Shown: positions 45,337 through 54,803, numbered from the stretch's first letter. The stretch is 64,000 nt of DNA from Bradyrhizobium liaoningense (GCF_018130785.1 NZ_JAFCJT010000009.1:124001-188000), one strand, 5' to 3'. Program-made: numbers and translations. Notes: generated from the sequence alone by a model not told the origin.

Positions 45337-48207
45337 TCATGCAGTCGTCGTAGCGGCATCCCGATGACGCTGGTCGGCTACTCCGAACACCAGCGGCGTC
45401 CGGATTTTATTGGGCGGAAAGAACAGCGCAAACCCCGGCTGGAACTCTTTTTTGACCTCCGCCGGAATGGGATACAGCAGCATGACCGCCTGACGCGCCT
45501 TGTAGAGCTTCTGGGTCTCGGCCGACGGATTCGCGATCCGTGGCTTGTCCGCATCCTTTCTCTTTCCAAGGGAGGCGTATTCAGCAAGAACCTTGTGCCG
45601 AGGCTCGCTGATGACACCTACCCGGTCACCATCAACTCGTCCTCGATCGAACGCGGACATTCGCTGGCCGTTTACATCGCACTCGAATTCGCTCCGCGAA
45701 TCCCGCCGTTGTGGAGCAATGACCAACCATCGGTCGATCTCCGGATTACGGTCCCCTGTTCCGCTCATGAAGTCCAGCTCACGGGCTATCAGGTTGGGAT
45801 TAGAGCCGAGCCATCGGTACGACTTCAGAAATGCCATAACCCTTTCAGGTGCGAGGTCGACGTGCATAATGTCATACGACAGATGTTCGTCACCGACATC
45901 CAGATCGATTGCAGTTGGCGCGAAGCGCGTGCCCTCGACCATCTTCAAAAAGCTGTTCCAGTTTGTGCGCGTGTCAGTCGCGCTGGTAGGCAGCATCGTA
46001 CGCTCTACCCACTCCGTCCGGAAATTCTGATGTCGCACCTTGGCGTTGAACATCTTGTTCGACGATGTCGGCTTGAGCAGGTGAGCGGGAACAAGCGGCG
46101 GGATCTGGATTGGCAGAATCCTGGGGTCGTCCATTGACGCGTACTGCTTGAGTTGTCCTCGAAACATCTCCTCATCGCGGCAAACGCCGCCGAACGCTTC
46201 ATAAAGATCGATTGTCTTTCCTTTTCCGAGCGGCTCCTCCGTCCCAATGAAGAGGCGCACCAGATCCGCGTATCCCTGACGGAAGCCGAACCACCGTCCC
46301 ATCTGCATCAGCGTGTCTGCGGTTCGGGCACTCCGGCGATAATAACTTACTGTGAGCCCTTCGACAGTATAGCCGCGGGAAAGCTTGGTTCCGCCAACGA
46401 TTATTTTCCAGACACGAGCTTCATCGAAGACGGGAGTATCGGCGTCCTCGTCACTGTTGACCATCAGGACCCGCTTCCCGCCCTCGGCCAGTCTTTCAAG
46501 CGTCTCACCGATGTGCGGAACGATCGCAGAAAACTTGGACGGCAACTGCAGGTCAGGAGCACGTGCGGCTGTGACCGGTCGAAAATCGCTTCGGTAGAGT
46601 GCTTCGAGTCGATCGAGCGCGGCGCCGCTTCTGTAGTCGGAGCGGTTCAAGAGCTGGTTGATCATCGTTACATGCTGCTCGTGCTCCCCCTTTCGACTGG
46701 AAAGATGTACGAGCATCGTGTGGTGGATCCCGCGAACCGGTATTCCCTGTGCGACACGATACAGCTTGATCGCACCTGTCAGGATAAAGCTGTCGACAGC
46801 CTTCGTGAGATTTTCAGGGATCTTCAGATCATCTCCCTTCACCGGCCGGACAAAGCAGCTCCTCTTCGAAGTCAGATCTTTCGGATCATATGGTGGTTGC
46901 CTGTCCAGGTCATAGAAATCGGATACACCCATGTATCCGGGCGGCCGCGGGAGGCTGAGGAGAAAATCCTTCGGAAAGAGATCCTCCGGCTGGGCCGGAT
47001 CCACAAACACGTTCGCAAAGGGTGTAGCCGTATAACCCACATACTGGGCCCGGGGTAAAATCCTGAGCAGCTGTACGATACTTCCGTTTACGGCCGGGCG
47101 CTCCTTGTCGGCGGGCCGCGTGTTGAGCGACGCCTGATCGGACTCGTCATCAATGACAAGTGCAGGGATGTCTTCAAGACGTACCCGCGCCTTGACTCGA
47201 TCGAGATCCTCGAGAACCTTGCCCATCACGACAGAGTTTTTCTTGATGACGATCAACCTCGCCTTTGCACTCCTGAGGTTTTCCGGTGAGTGGAACGGCT
47301 TCCGCGGGCTAGCCTTCTCAAATTCCAGGGCGTCAATTCCCCGTTTCAGGCTCTGGTAGTCATATTCGGGGCCGGTAAGTCGCTGCCAGTCAAAATAGCC
47401 CAATTGGCTGGGTCTCGTGCCGTGAGAGATGAAGCTGTCAAGTTCCCGATCGCCTTCGTAATCCTTGTCGAGAAACTCACGCCCGATCATCTCCTTGTCG
47501 AGCCGTCGCTGCGTCTGCTTGCGCAGCAACTCGGTGGCGCCGGCGAGAACCACAATAAGCCGGTAGCCCGCGTCCGCCGCCCGCGCAACAACGCCGGTAA
47601 AATTCGCGGTTTTGCCACTCTGGACGTAGCCGACCACAAGTCCCTTTGACTGGAAGGCATCTTCCCTGGATGGATTCGACAACCGCTCGATCACGGACCG
47701 TGTGCTGGCATCAAGCCCAAGAAGGGCCTCCTCTTTCCATCCTCCCACGCTCGCGAGATACTGTCTGTAGGCCTTCCAGTAAAATCCGTTCGCCTCGATT
47801 TCGGCGGTGTACCAGCGCTCATGCTCTGCAGCGATTACGACGGGCTGCTCGGCAGCGTAGGACGGAAGAGCACGATCAAGAACCTTGCCCTGAGCCGTGT
47901 CCAGACCGAGAAGCCTGTAGATGAGCTTTCGTCGTTCAGGGGTGTTTGGCTCCGTATCGGTGGTCCAGCCTGCGTCCGTTGAGTAATCCCACCGGGCCAA
48001 TGCGTGATGAAGCGCCAACTTGACCGGGTCGTTCAGGTCTGGCCTTGCCGCCCGATCGATTACTTCAGCGATATCTATGCAGTCCGGCACAGCGAGCTCG
48101 TCACCAAAGAACTCAAGGTATCGGGACAGTTTCTTGGGTTCTCGTTCAACCGCCGCCAGCGCCTGCTGCAGCACCTTGATCTTGAGATCCTCACTAGCGG
48201 TTGGCAC
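45337..48207 (-). CDS. Z1-domain SF2-type ATPase
   Basis: 956 residues. Walker A is GYVQSGKTANFTG (about 195-207) and the Walker B-like block is ALVIDDESDQAS (about 345-356). Also visible are GYTATPFANVFVDP and RGYTVEGLTVSYYRRSA, with RRFGFRQGYADLV features of an SF2-like helicase core. This is the layout of Z1-domain proteins found next to MORC/MutL-type GHKL ATPases and PD-(D/E)XK nucleases in restriction-type conflict systems. The start lies 13 bp after the nuclease gene. Probable role: ATP-driven DNA translocation or remodelling that licenses cleavage. Confidence 0.85.
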   Translation of the reverse strand: MPTASEDLKIKVLQQALAAVEREPKKLSRYLEFFGDELAVPDCIDIAEVIDRAARPDLNDPVKLALHHALARWDYSTDAGWTTDTEPNTPERRKLIYRLLGLDTAQGKVLDRALPSYAAEQPVVIAAEHERWYTAEIEANGFYWKAYRQYLASVGGWKEEALLGLDASTRSVIERLSNPSREDAFQSKGLVVGYVQSGKTANFTGVVARAADAGYRLIVVLAGATELLRKQTQRRLDKEMIGREFLDKDYEGDRELDSFISHGTRPSQLGYFDWQRLTGPEYDYQSLKRGIDALEFEKASPRKPFHSPENLRSAKARLIVIKKNSVVMGKVLEDLDRVKARVRLEDIPALVIDDESDQASLNTRPADKERPAVNGSIVQLLRILPRAQYVGYTATPFANVFVDPAQPEDLFPKDFLLSLPRPPGYMGVSDFYDLDRQPPYDPKDLTSKRSCFVRPVKGDDLKIPENLTKAVDSFILTGAIKLYRVAQGIPVRGIHHTMLVHLSSRKGEHEQHVTMINQLLNRSDYRSGAALDRLEALYRSDFRPVTAARAPDLQLPSKFSAIVPHIGETLERLAEGGKRVLMVNSDEDADTPVFDEARVWKIIVGGTKLSRGYTVEGLTVSYYRRSARTADTLMQMGRWFGFRQGYADLVRLFIGTEEPLGKGKTIDLYEAFGGVCRDEEMFRGQLKQYASMDDPRILPIQIPPLVPAHLLKPTSSNKMFNAKVRHQNFRTEWVERTMLPTSATDTRTNWNSFLKMVEGTRFAPTAIDLDVGDEHLSYDIMHVDLAPERVMAFLKSYRWLGSNPNLIARELDFMSGTGDRNPEIDRWLVIAPQRRDSRSEFECDVNGQRMSAFDRGRVDGDRVGVISEPRHKVLAEYASLGKRKDADKPRIANPSAETQKLYKARQAVMLLYPIPAEVKKEFQPGFALFFPPNKIRTPLVFGVADQRHRDAATTTA

Positions 48208-48219
48208 AGCATACCCCCT

Positions 48220-49203
48220 TCACATCGTCATGATTTTTCGGAATTCGTCCGTTCCGTGCTCAATGCCGAGACCGTTTACGTCCAGCGCGTACCCGACGTC
48301 CGAGATCCTTCCCGCGCTTGAGGCTCCAAGCATTCGGTCAAGTTTGGTTTGGGTAATGCAGGGAAAGTCAGCATCTATGAAAATGGCCTTTGGTGCTGCA
48401 CGCAGCACCCAGCGCATGACGTAGTGAACGGCATCCGCTTCGCGGTAGTCGACAGCCCTTAACCGGTCCTGAAACGTGCCGAGCTGGACTCGGGCTGAAG
48501 AAAGCAGCGCAACAATGCTGGAGACGAGCTCCGGAACTGAGTGCCCCGCCGCCGGACCAGTCACCTGAGCAAGAATCGACACGAGATACAGGTTACATCC
48601 TACAGACGGGACCAGCTGACCTGCACCATTGATATGATGTCGCGCGCTGGAGGACGACGTCGTCTTCACTTCCAGCTCGGTTTGCCCGTACCGGAAGTCG
48701 TGTGTGAGCCTTTTTGCTCCAGTCCATGTGTCGACCGATTTTGCTCCATTCACATGGATCAGTTCACGCAACGTCCATAATTCGCCAAACAATCCCTGCA
48801 GCTGCTCGTCCGACAGGAGATCTCCCCCAGCCAGCAACTGACGGAAATCGGTGAGCGCGGTTTCGACAGCATTCGCAGCTGTTCCAGATCCAGAAAGCAG
48901 CTGATCGCAGATTGCGAATATCAGGTTCAGGAAGGGCTGATGCAGGTAACGGATCGAAGTTGAGACCTCGAGCACCCTCTCCTGGCCCAGCGATACAAAG
49001 CGGGCCGTGATCGAACGCGGTGTTCCGATTGCGACAACCTGTTCCGTTGTCCAAACGCGCAGTGTCAGCCGATCTTCGGCTGGCACGGCAACTATTTCGA
49101 CCCTCGGCTGATCAAGCACATGAATCACCGAGGGCGCAGTCGTGCCCAGGTAGATCTCCCGAAAATTTGACCAAAGGAGACGATCGAGCTTCTGATTACT
49201 CAT
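48220..49203 (-). CDS. PD-(D/E)XK nuclease (DUF4420-like)
   Basis: 327 residues. The nuclease signature is the Glu in LQGLFGELWTLRELI (about E140), Asp in THDFRYG and ELEVKTT (E-V-K), a complete D...E-x-K site. The N-terminal beta-rich half (VIHVLDQPRVEIVAVPAED) fits the PD-(D/E)XK-motif proteins annotated as DUF4420 that partner with MORC ATPases and Z1 proteins. The start overlaps the end of the GHKL ATPase gene by 8 nt, implying coupled synthesis. Confidence 0.8.
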   Translation of the reverse strand: MSNQKLDRLLWSNFREIYLGTTAPSVIHVLDQPRVEIVAVPAEDRLTLRVWTTEQVVAIGTPRSITARFVSLGQERVLEVSTSIRYLHQPFLNLIFAICDQLLSGSGTAANAVETALTDFRQLLAGGDLLSDEQLQGLFGELWTLRELIHVNGAKSVDTWTGAKRLTHDFRYGQTELEVKTTSSSSARHHINGAGQLVPSVGCNLYLVSILAQVTGPAAGHSVPELVSSIVALLSSARVQLGTFQDRLRAVDYREADAVHYVMRWVLRAAPKAIFIDADFPCITQTKLDRMLGASSAGRISDVGYALDVNGLGIEHGTDEFRKIMTM

Positions 49204-50701
49204 TCAGGCTCCGCAGTAGCAGCTGGTTGCATCCTTCGAGATACTCAAGTCTCGCCTTCGTCATTGCCTGAAAATCGAAATAGTCCCTAACAAGAAGAAA
49301 GAGCATTGTCTTGAAGATCTGGGCATCGTTTTCCGAGCGTCGTTTGCCTGCCAGAATGCTCTTGCGATACAGCTCGTTCAGGACGATGCGGCGCCTCGGC
49401 CGGTCAATCTCAAAAACCGTTCCGGCATCAAGATTGGCCCAGCGAAAATCAATTGTGCGGACCCGCGATTCACCGGGCGCCGCAAATTTGCGGGCCGCCT
49501 CACGCAATGGTTTTGAAAGCCCCCGGCCTGGCACAAGCGGAAAGTCACTTCCGTCGGTCGCGCGACCTCTCGTGCGATAGACCTCCTGTGCCTTCTTGAT
49601 GTAGTCCGGGAAGCGAATCGAGCCAACCGCGGCCTGCCGGACCGCATCGATGAATCCTCTCGGCAGCGTCTCGACCTTGTCCTTCTGGATACTGACATCG
49701 ATGTTTTGCGGAAGATCCACAGCTATACGTGCGAGCGAAAGGTGGGGCTCGGCATCATCATCCCGGTAGCCGTTCCATCCGCCCGCCTGGATCAGCCTGT
49801 CGTTACGATAGAAATAGAATCCCTGCCTCGACGCCACTTTGCCCCCACCGAGCCGGTATGCGGGCTCGTTTGATCGCGGCGGCCAGATGTGCGCATTCAA
49901 GTCGACCCGGATGTCTTCACCAAGCTCGACTTCAAACTTCTTCGGATATCCGATCGCTCCGGACTTGGCATAGGAAAACGGGTCAAGCGGCTTGACTTCC
50001 TGCGACGACGGACTTTCCCGCTTCCCGACAAACTGCACGTCCAGAAGTATCTTCAGGGCCTCGCCGGAAAGAAAACGGTGGAAGACAAGCCCGAGATGAA
50101 TGGAGAGCTCGCCGAGCGCGCGATTGACGGTCTCTTCCGGAGTTGACTGGCCCGACTTCAATCCGGTGAGGTCATCCCAGACGACGATCGTTCCCTTCTG
50201 GTTGAGTTTGAGCCCGCTCCAGGGAGCGAGCAGAAGCTGCCTGCAGCCGGATTCGGCAAGCTTCTCGCAAAGCCAGTCGCGCTCAAACGATGCGTTGGTC
50301 CAGCGCCTGCCCGAAATCTCCCGTCCGTCATTCGAGACGACCGAAAAGGTGCTGCACTGGCTGAACGATGCAGCTTTCAGTCCGATGCCATACTGCCCGA
50401 GGTCCTTTGCGCGATGAGGCAACGTCGAACCGAACTGCATCGCCTGGCTGAGCACGTCTTCTGACATTCCCTTGCCATCATCGGCAATGAAGATCCGCTG
50501 GACTCCCTTTTTGTCATAGAGAAACCGCACGAGGACCGTGCCGGCTTTGGCGTCAACGGAGTTGTCAATCAGATCGGCAATAGCTTCGACCAGTGAGTAG
50601 CCAACCCGAGCAAACGCCATTTTGGTACGTGCCGGATTAGGAGGTGTCTTCTCCGTTCCGCTTGTTTCGATTGGCGACAGATAATCCGGAACCAGGCTCA
50701 T
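49196..50701 (-). CDS. MORC/MutL-type GHKL ATPase
   Basis: 501 residues from ATG at 50701; an in-frame TTG at 50722 is less likely. The ATP-binding Bergerat fold is clear: SLVEAIADLIDNSVDA (N-box), ADDGKGM and GQYGIGLKAASF (G-box) near residues 40-120. The rest resembles the S5-like part of MORC/MutL proteins. Such ATPases open an operon with DUF4420 nuclease and Z1 ATPase, with which this gene overlaps. A dimerising, DNA-clamping ATPase that senses foreign DNA is the expected role. The operon promoter should lie in 50702-51173. Confidence 0.85.
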   Translation of the reverse strand: MSLVPDYLSPIETSGTEKTPPNPARTKMAFARVGYSLVEAIADLIDNSVDAKAGTVLVRFLYDKKGVQRIFIADDGKGMSEDVLSQAMQFGSTLPHRAKDLGQYGIGLKAASFSQCSTFSVVSNDGREISGRRWTNASFERDWLCEKLAESGCRQLLLAPWSGLKLNQKGTIVVWDDLTGLKSGQSTPEETVNRALGELSIHLGLVFHRFLSGEALKILLDVQFVGKRESPSSQEVKPLDPFSYAKSGAIGYPKKFEVELGEDIRVDLNAHIWPPRSNEPAYRLGGGKVASRQGFYFYRNDRLIQAGGWNGYRDDDAEPHLSLARIAVDLPQNIDVSIQKDKVETLPRGFIDAVRQAAVGSIRFPDYIKKAQEVYRTRGRATDGSDFPLVPGRGLSKPLREAARKFAAPGESRVRTIDFRWANLDAGTVFEIDRPRRRIVLNELYRKSILAGKRRSENDAQIFKTMLFLLVRDYFDFQAMTKARLEYLEGCNQLLLRSLNE

Positions 50702-50907
50702 CCTAATCTTTGCCCCACCCAACCGCGTTGCCGGTCCCGACAGTTCGGCCCCGACTCAAAATTTCACCAGAGGTACCAGAAGTTGAACCTCGAGCGCGGT
50801 CAATGCCACTTTCTGGTGCAAACTTCATAAGGTGCTTCAACGCGCCCGTCAGGCCCCCGGGCAATTCCAAAATGACAAATAACCAATATATTTCAATTTG
50901 TTACAAG

Positions 50908-50919
50908 CCCCCCCCCCCC
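50908..50919. repeat. Homopolymeric C12 tract
   Basis: Twelve consecutive C bases in an otherwise mixed intergenic region. Homopolymers of this length are slippage-prone, and sequencing error is also possible. Confidence 0.8.
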
Positions 50920-50946
50920 GCAAGTCAATCGTCTGTGTCTTGATGT

Positions 50947-50972
50947 TGCAAATCCGGAATGCAAATCCGGAA
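50947..50972. repeat. Perfect 13-bp tandem duplication (tgcaaatccggaa x2)
   Basis: Two exact adjacent copies. The position between divergent promoters suggests a possible operator for the flanking HTH protein. Confidence 0.7.
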
Positions 50973-51173
50973 AGGGGCGCAGCTCATGTAACTGTTGAAG
51001 ACGCAAGCGGCCCGAACTCTTGCCGCGGAAGCACAAGCCGCGGGAAATATCGTCGCGCGGTAGAGAAAGGACGTAGTACTCGGCTGACCCATGACCGGTT
51101 CGAGTGCACCGCAACAGAATACCAAGAGCGGCTCTCTGGATTGGCTGCTGATTCAACATCGACAGGGTAAGAC

Positions 51174-52571
51174 GTGCACACGGTTTTGCGTGAAGAGCTC
51201 TACGAACAGGTCTGGGCGAGACCGATGACCAGGGTCGCGGCCGAGTATGGCGTGACCAGCACAGCACTCAAAAAGACCTGCGACCGCCATAAGATCCCGA
51301 CTCCCGACCGTGGATACTGGGCAAAGCTCGAACACGGCAAGCCGGTTCGGACGAGGCCGCCGCTGCCCGGTCTGGCCGACACAAAACTCGAGCGGGTGCA
51401 CATCAACGGCAACACGTCGGACCGCCTGTCGGAAGAAGTGAGAAAGGCGGGCACGGAAGTCAGAGAGCGGCTCCAGGCAATGAACCCACCGGATGCCACC
51501 GCGGCAGCTACAAACGACTCCGGTGTTAAAGAGCCTTCGATCCTGAGAGCGACGCGTCGGGCAATTTCCAAAGGTCGGCCCGACGCGCAGGGCTTCAAGA
51601 GCAGCCAGGGACGCGGCATAGTCCCTCTCAAGGTCGCGCCGGACTCAATTGACCGGGCTCTTCAGCTCCTGTCCCGACTTTTTGCCCTTGCAGAGACCGA
51701 GGGTTACAGTCCGAAAATCAGCGACACCGGTCTCGAGCTCGCAACCGAAGACGTGGCGATCGCCTTTGGCGTTGAAGAACGGCCGCGGAAGACACCACAT
51801 GAGCCAACCGCAGCTGAGTTGAAGCGCAAGGACGACAATCTTCGATGGGGCTCTTCGAGAGCCGCCTGGCCCCAATACCACTATTCGCCGTCCGGGCGCC
51901 TATCCATAGTCATTCACGCAAATTTCTGGTCAGGGCTCCGCCGAACACATTCTGACGGCAGGACGCGAAAACTCGAGGCGATGCTGCCTGAGATTGTCGT
52001 GAGCCTTGTTGAGCATGGGGCGCTTCTCAGGGAGCGTCGGCAAACGGCGGAGGAGCGTGAACGCCAGCAGCGGGAAGCGGAAGTACGCCGCGAGCGTGAA
52101 GACACCTTCAACGCGCGCGAAAAGCGACGCCTGGAATTTGTGGATGCGGTCCATGAGCAACTCCTCGAGCGATCAAGGCTCGCCGCAGTTCTTGCGCACC
52201 TCGAGGTCGCCTTGTTGGACGGCAAGAACCGCGCTGAGAGCATCTCTGCATGGATCCGACGGCGCATTCAGCAGATCGATGCCCTCACCAGCCCCGACTT
52301 TCTTGATCTCTCGGCCAGATCAGCAAAGCTCGGCTTCCTCGAGCCATTGAGCCACCCGAATGGTTCGGACACCGAAGGCCACTACTACGGCTATTCTTCC
52401 ACCCCTGGACTACAATTCTGGTCGATCGACGAAGAGAAGGAGCTTGCGACATCAATAAGTGCGCTGGAATGGGCCACCCAGGCCGGACTTTTGCCAGATA
52501 CCCAAGGCCACGACAGCAAACTGGAGCAGACCGGTCGATCCCACTGTTTCAGGATCCCCCTGAAATCGTAG
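51174..52571 (+). CDS. Helix-turn-helix protein with coiled coil, paralogue of the 44173 gene
   Basis: 465 residues from GTG. The N-terminus (LREELYEQVWARPMTRVA, ...TALKKTCDRHKIP, RGYWAKLEHGK) aligns with that of the 378-residue protein on the other side of the cassette. The middle resembles it too (GRLSIVIHANFW), followed by a coiled coil (RQTAEERERQQREAEVRRERE) and a helical C-terminus. It is divergent from the MORC operon and probably regulates or works with it. No family name recognised. Confidence 0.65.
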   Translation: MHTVLREELYEQVWARPMTRVAAEYGVTSTALKKTCDRHKIPTPDRGYWAKLEHGKPVRTRPPLPGLADTKLERVHINGNTSDRLSEEVRKAGTEVRERLQAMNPPDATAAATNDSGVKEPSILRATRRAISKGRPDAQGFKSSQGRGIVPLKVAPDSIDRALQLLSRLFALAETEGYSPKISDTGLELATEDVAIAFGVEERPRKTPHEPTAAELKRKDDNLRWGSSRAAWPQYHYSPSGRLSIVIHANFWSGLRRTHSDGRTRKLEAMLPEIVVSLVEHGALLRERRQTAEERERQQREAEVRREREDTFNAREKRRLEFVDAVHEQLLERSRLAAVLAHLEVALLDGKNRAESISAWIRRRIQQIDALTSPDFLDLSARSAKLGFLEPLSHPNGSDTEGHYYGYSSTPGLQFWSIDEEKELATSISALEWATQAGLLPDTQGHDSKLEQTGRSHCFRIPLKS

Positions 52572-52599
52572 ACCGGCACGGCATGCTGAACGATCTCTG

Positions 52600-52709
52600 A
52601 CGAGCGGCCCAGCGTCCGCCTTGTAACCACCGTACGGCACCAGTTCGATCATCCGGGGCGGCGTAAGCTTGAGCACGGTCAGCGCGGCAAGCGAGAAAAT
52701 GGCCATCAA
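52600..52709 (-). pseudogene. Truncated start of a sugar-phosphate isomerase/epimerase
   Basis: The frame starting at 52709 begins MMAIFSLAALTVLKLTPP, very like the N-terminus of TIM-barrel sugar-phosphate isomerase/epimerases (FSLAALT(V/L)L.L.PP.MI). Similarity is lost after about 30 residues, near 52600, and the frame then runs antisense through the HTH gene. It is therefore a truncated fragment. It sits downstream of the TRAP permease genes, where such an epimerase would normally lie. Confidence 0.55.
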
Positions 52710-52757
52710 TCATAATCCGCGATGCGGACGTCGAGTGCGAACATGCTCTAAATGATT

Positions 52758-52832
52758 TCAGGCTCGCTCGCGCGGGCGAGGACCTGCCGAGGACATTGAG
52801 ATTGGACACAGGATCATGATCCGTGCGGCCAT
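52758..52832 (-). CDS. 24-residue open frame with SD, probable fragment
   Basis: A short frame (MAARIMILCPISMSS...) with GGAGAG just upstream of ATG, between dctM and the truncated epimerase. Too short to name; possibly another truncated remnant of the TRAP operon. Confidence 0.25.
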   Translation of the reverse strand: MAARIMILCPISMSSAGPRPRERA

Positions 52833-52862
52833 TTTTCGCTCTCCTTTGCTTATTCTGCCCGG

Positions 52863-54143
52863 CTAGCCGCCGAGCCATCTCGCCGGGATCGTCACCAGGC
52901 CCGGGAATAGTACCATCGCGAACAACACAATCAGTTGCGCGATCATGAACGGCCAGACGCCCTTGATGATATCCTCCATGCTGATCCTGGAGACGCCGCA
53001 GACGACGTTGAGCACGATGCCCACCGGCGGCGTGATCAGGCCGATCGAGTTGTTGATGATGAAGAGCACGCCGAAATACACGGGGTCGATATGCGCCGCC
53101 TTGATGATCGGCATCAGGATCGGCGTGAGAATTAGAATGGTCGGCGTCATGTCGAGCGCCGTTCCCACGATCACCACTACGACCATGATCGCAAGCATCA
53201 GGATGGTGTTGTTGCCCATGAAGGGCTTCAGGAGATCGACGACCTGGGCGGATATCTCGGACACCGTGATCAGCCAGGACGACACCAGCGCCGCGGCGAC
53301 GAGGAACATGACGACGCTGGTCGTCACGGCCGACGACACCATCACCGCATAAACCTCGGACCATTTCAGCTCGCGATAAATGCAGGTCGCGACGAACAGC
53401 GAGTAGACGGCGACGACGACGCCCGCCTCTGTGGGTGTAAAGATGCCGAAGCGCAGGCCGACGATGATGATCCCGGGCAGCATCAGCGCCCAGAAGCCGT
53501 CGATGATGGCGTGCAGGATTTCGCGAAAGGAAGCCCGCGGCGGCGGCGTCAGGTTCTCCTTGCGCACGACCCAGTACCAGGACGCGCAAAGGCCCAATCC
53601 AAGGAGCAGTCCGGGCACGATGCCCGCCAGAAACAGTTTTGAGATCGACACGTTGGCGGCGACGCCGAAGATGACGAAGCCGATGCTGGGCGGAATGACC
53701 GGGCCGATGACGCCGCCGGCGGCGACAAGGCCCGCGGCATAGGTCTTCTTGTGGCCCGCGGCCACCATCATCGGCACCAGCAGCGCCGCGAGCGCGGCAG
53801 CATCGGCCGCCGCTGAGCCTGACAGCGACGACAGGATGCAGGCCGCCATGATCGTGACGTAACCCAGGCCGCCCCGGAAGTGCCCGACCGCAACGAGCGC
53901 GACATTGACGATGCGCTTGGCCAGCCCACCCTTGTTCATGACCTCACCGGCGAGCATGAAGAAGGGAATGGCCATCAGCGGAAAGCTGTCCGCGCCGTTG
54001 ATGACGTTCTGCGCCACGATCTGGGAATCGAACATGTCGATCGTGCTCATCAGCGCAACGCCGCAGATGAGGAGCGCGAAGGCGATCGGCATGCCCAGCG
54101 CCATGGCGCCGAGCAGCGAGAAAGTAAAAACGGCGATCGTCAT
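52863..54143 (-). CDS. dctM: TRAP transporter large permease (DctM family)
   Basis: 426 residues, hydrophobic throughout, with the DctM pattern of about 12 or more membrane segments: the N-terminal MALGMPIAFALLICGVALM, the conserved SLSGSAAADAAALAALLVP helix, AAGGVIGPVIPPS, TPTEAGVVVAVYSL and LDMTPTILILTPILMPI. The large permease carries out ion-coupled substrate translocation across the inner membrane with DctQ and the periplasmic DctP. It is the third gene of the dctPQM run, separated from dctQ by 55 bp. The downstream region is a truncated epimerase, so the operon may have lost its last gene. Confidence 0.92.
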   Translation of the reverse strand: MTIAVFTFSLLGAMALGMPIAFALLICGVALMSTIDMFDSQIVAQNVINGADSFPLMAIPFFMLAGEVMNKGGLAKRIVNVALVAVGHFRGGLGYVTIMAACILSSLSGSAAADAAALAALLVPMMVAAGHKKTYAAGLVAAGGVIGPVIPPSIGFVIFGVAANVSISKLFLAGIVPGLLLGLGLCASWYWVVRKENLTPPPRASFREILHAIIDGFWALMLPGIIIVGLRFGIFTPTEAGVVVAVYSLFVATCIYRELKWSEVYAVMVSSAVTTSVVMFLVAAALVSSWLITVSEISAQVVDLLKPFMGNNTILMLAIMVVVVIVGTALDMTPTILILTPILMPIIKAAHIDPVYFGVLFIINNSIGLITPPVGIVLNVVCGVSRISMEDIIKGVWPFMIAQLIVLFAMVLFPGLVTIPARWLGG

Positions 54144-54198
54144 GGCATGATCCGGGTGACACGAAGAGGATGAACAGGCGCAAGGACGATGCAGGACA

Positions 54199-54708
54199 TC
54201 ACTGCTCCTCCGATTCCCGGATGGCCACCATGTCCTCCTCGCTCGCCTGCCCGCTGATCACGCGGCACAGATCGTAGAGAAGGATGACGGCGGTCGATGC
54301 GCCGAAGATCACGCCGACAGCGTAGAAGAGGCCCATCGAAAGACCGGTGGCGGGCGCGCGGTCGTCCAGATTGATGATGGTCTGCCGCCAGCTGCCAGAC
54401 AGCAGCAGCCAGTCGGCAAACAACATCAGGCAATAGTTGAGGACAAAGCAGATGCGCTTGCCTGAAGCAGGCAGTTTCCGGATCAGTGTGTCGACGCCGA
54501 GATGGGCGTGCTCGCGCATCGCGACGATCGCGCCGAGAAAGGTCAGCCAGACCAGCAGCCAGCGGGACAGCTCCTCGGAAATCGTGATGCCGGAGTTAAA
54601 TCCATAACGCAGGACCACATTGCCGAAGACCAGGACGACCATGACCGCGAGACACGCGGCAATGACGGTCTTCAGGAAGGTGCAATAGAGGTCGAGAGCG
54701 CGCGCCAT
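54199..54708 (-). CDS. dctQ: TRAP transporter small permease (DctQ family)
   Basis: 169 residues from ATG at 54708; an in-frame ATG at 54747 is possible. Four membrane segments of the DctQ type are visible (AACLAVMVVLVFGNVVLRYGF, LVWLTFLGAIVAMREHAHLGVD, CFVLNYCLMLFADWLLLSGSW, GLFYAVGVIFGASTAVILLYD), with the conserved REHAHLGVD loop. It forms the membrane complex with DctM. Gap of 95 bp to the upstream dctP gene. Confidence 0.9.
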   Translation of the reverse strand: MARALDLYCTFLKTVIAACLAVMVVLVFGNVVLRYGFNSGITISEELSRWLLVWLTFLGAIVAMREHAHLGVDTLIRKLPASGKRICFVLNYCLMLFADWLLLSGSWRQTIINLDDRAPATGLSMGLFYAVGVIFGASTAVILLYDLCRVISGQASEEDMVAIRESEEQ

Positions 54709-54803
54709 GCGTGACGTCCGGGCAAAGGAGGGGCGTGAACCGGCCATGGGCCGGCTCCGCCGCCTGCGTGATGGAGAGCTTGGCTAGATCAAACTAGGCT
54801 TGG

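Larger units (their letters stand above)
50702..51173. promoter_or_regulatory. Divergent promoter region with poly-C tract and 13-bp tandem repeat
   Basis: A 472-bp region between divergent genes (MORC ATPase and HTH gene). It contains a 12-C homopolymer at 50908-50919 and a perfect tandem duplication of a 13-bp unit (tgcaaatccggaa) at 50947-50972. Promoters for both operons and a binding site for the HTH proteins are expected here, but none is proven. Confidence 0.5.

Noticed and set aside
52549..53589. A 346-residue minus-strand frame across the dctM gene
   Set aside because: Out-of-frame shadow of dctM: Arg/His-rich, no family, while dctM in the overlapping frame is a clear membrane protein.
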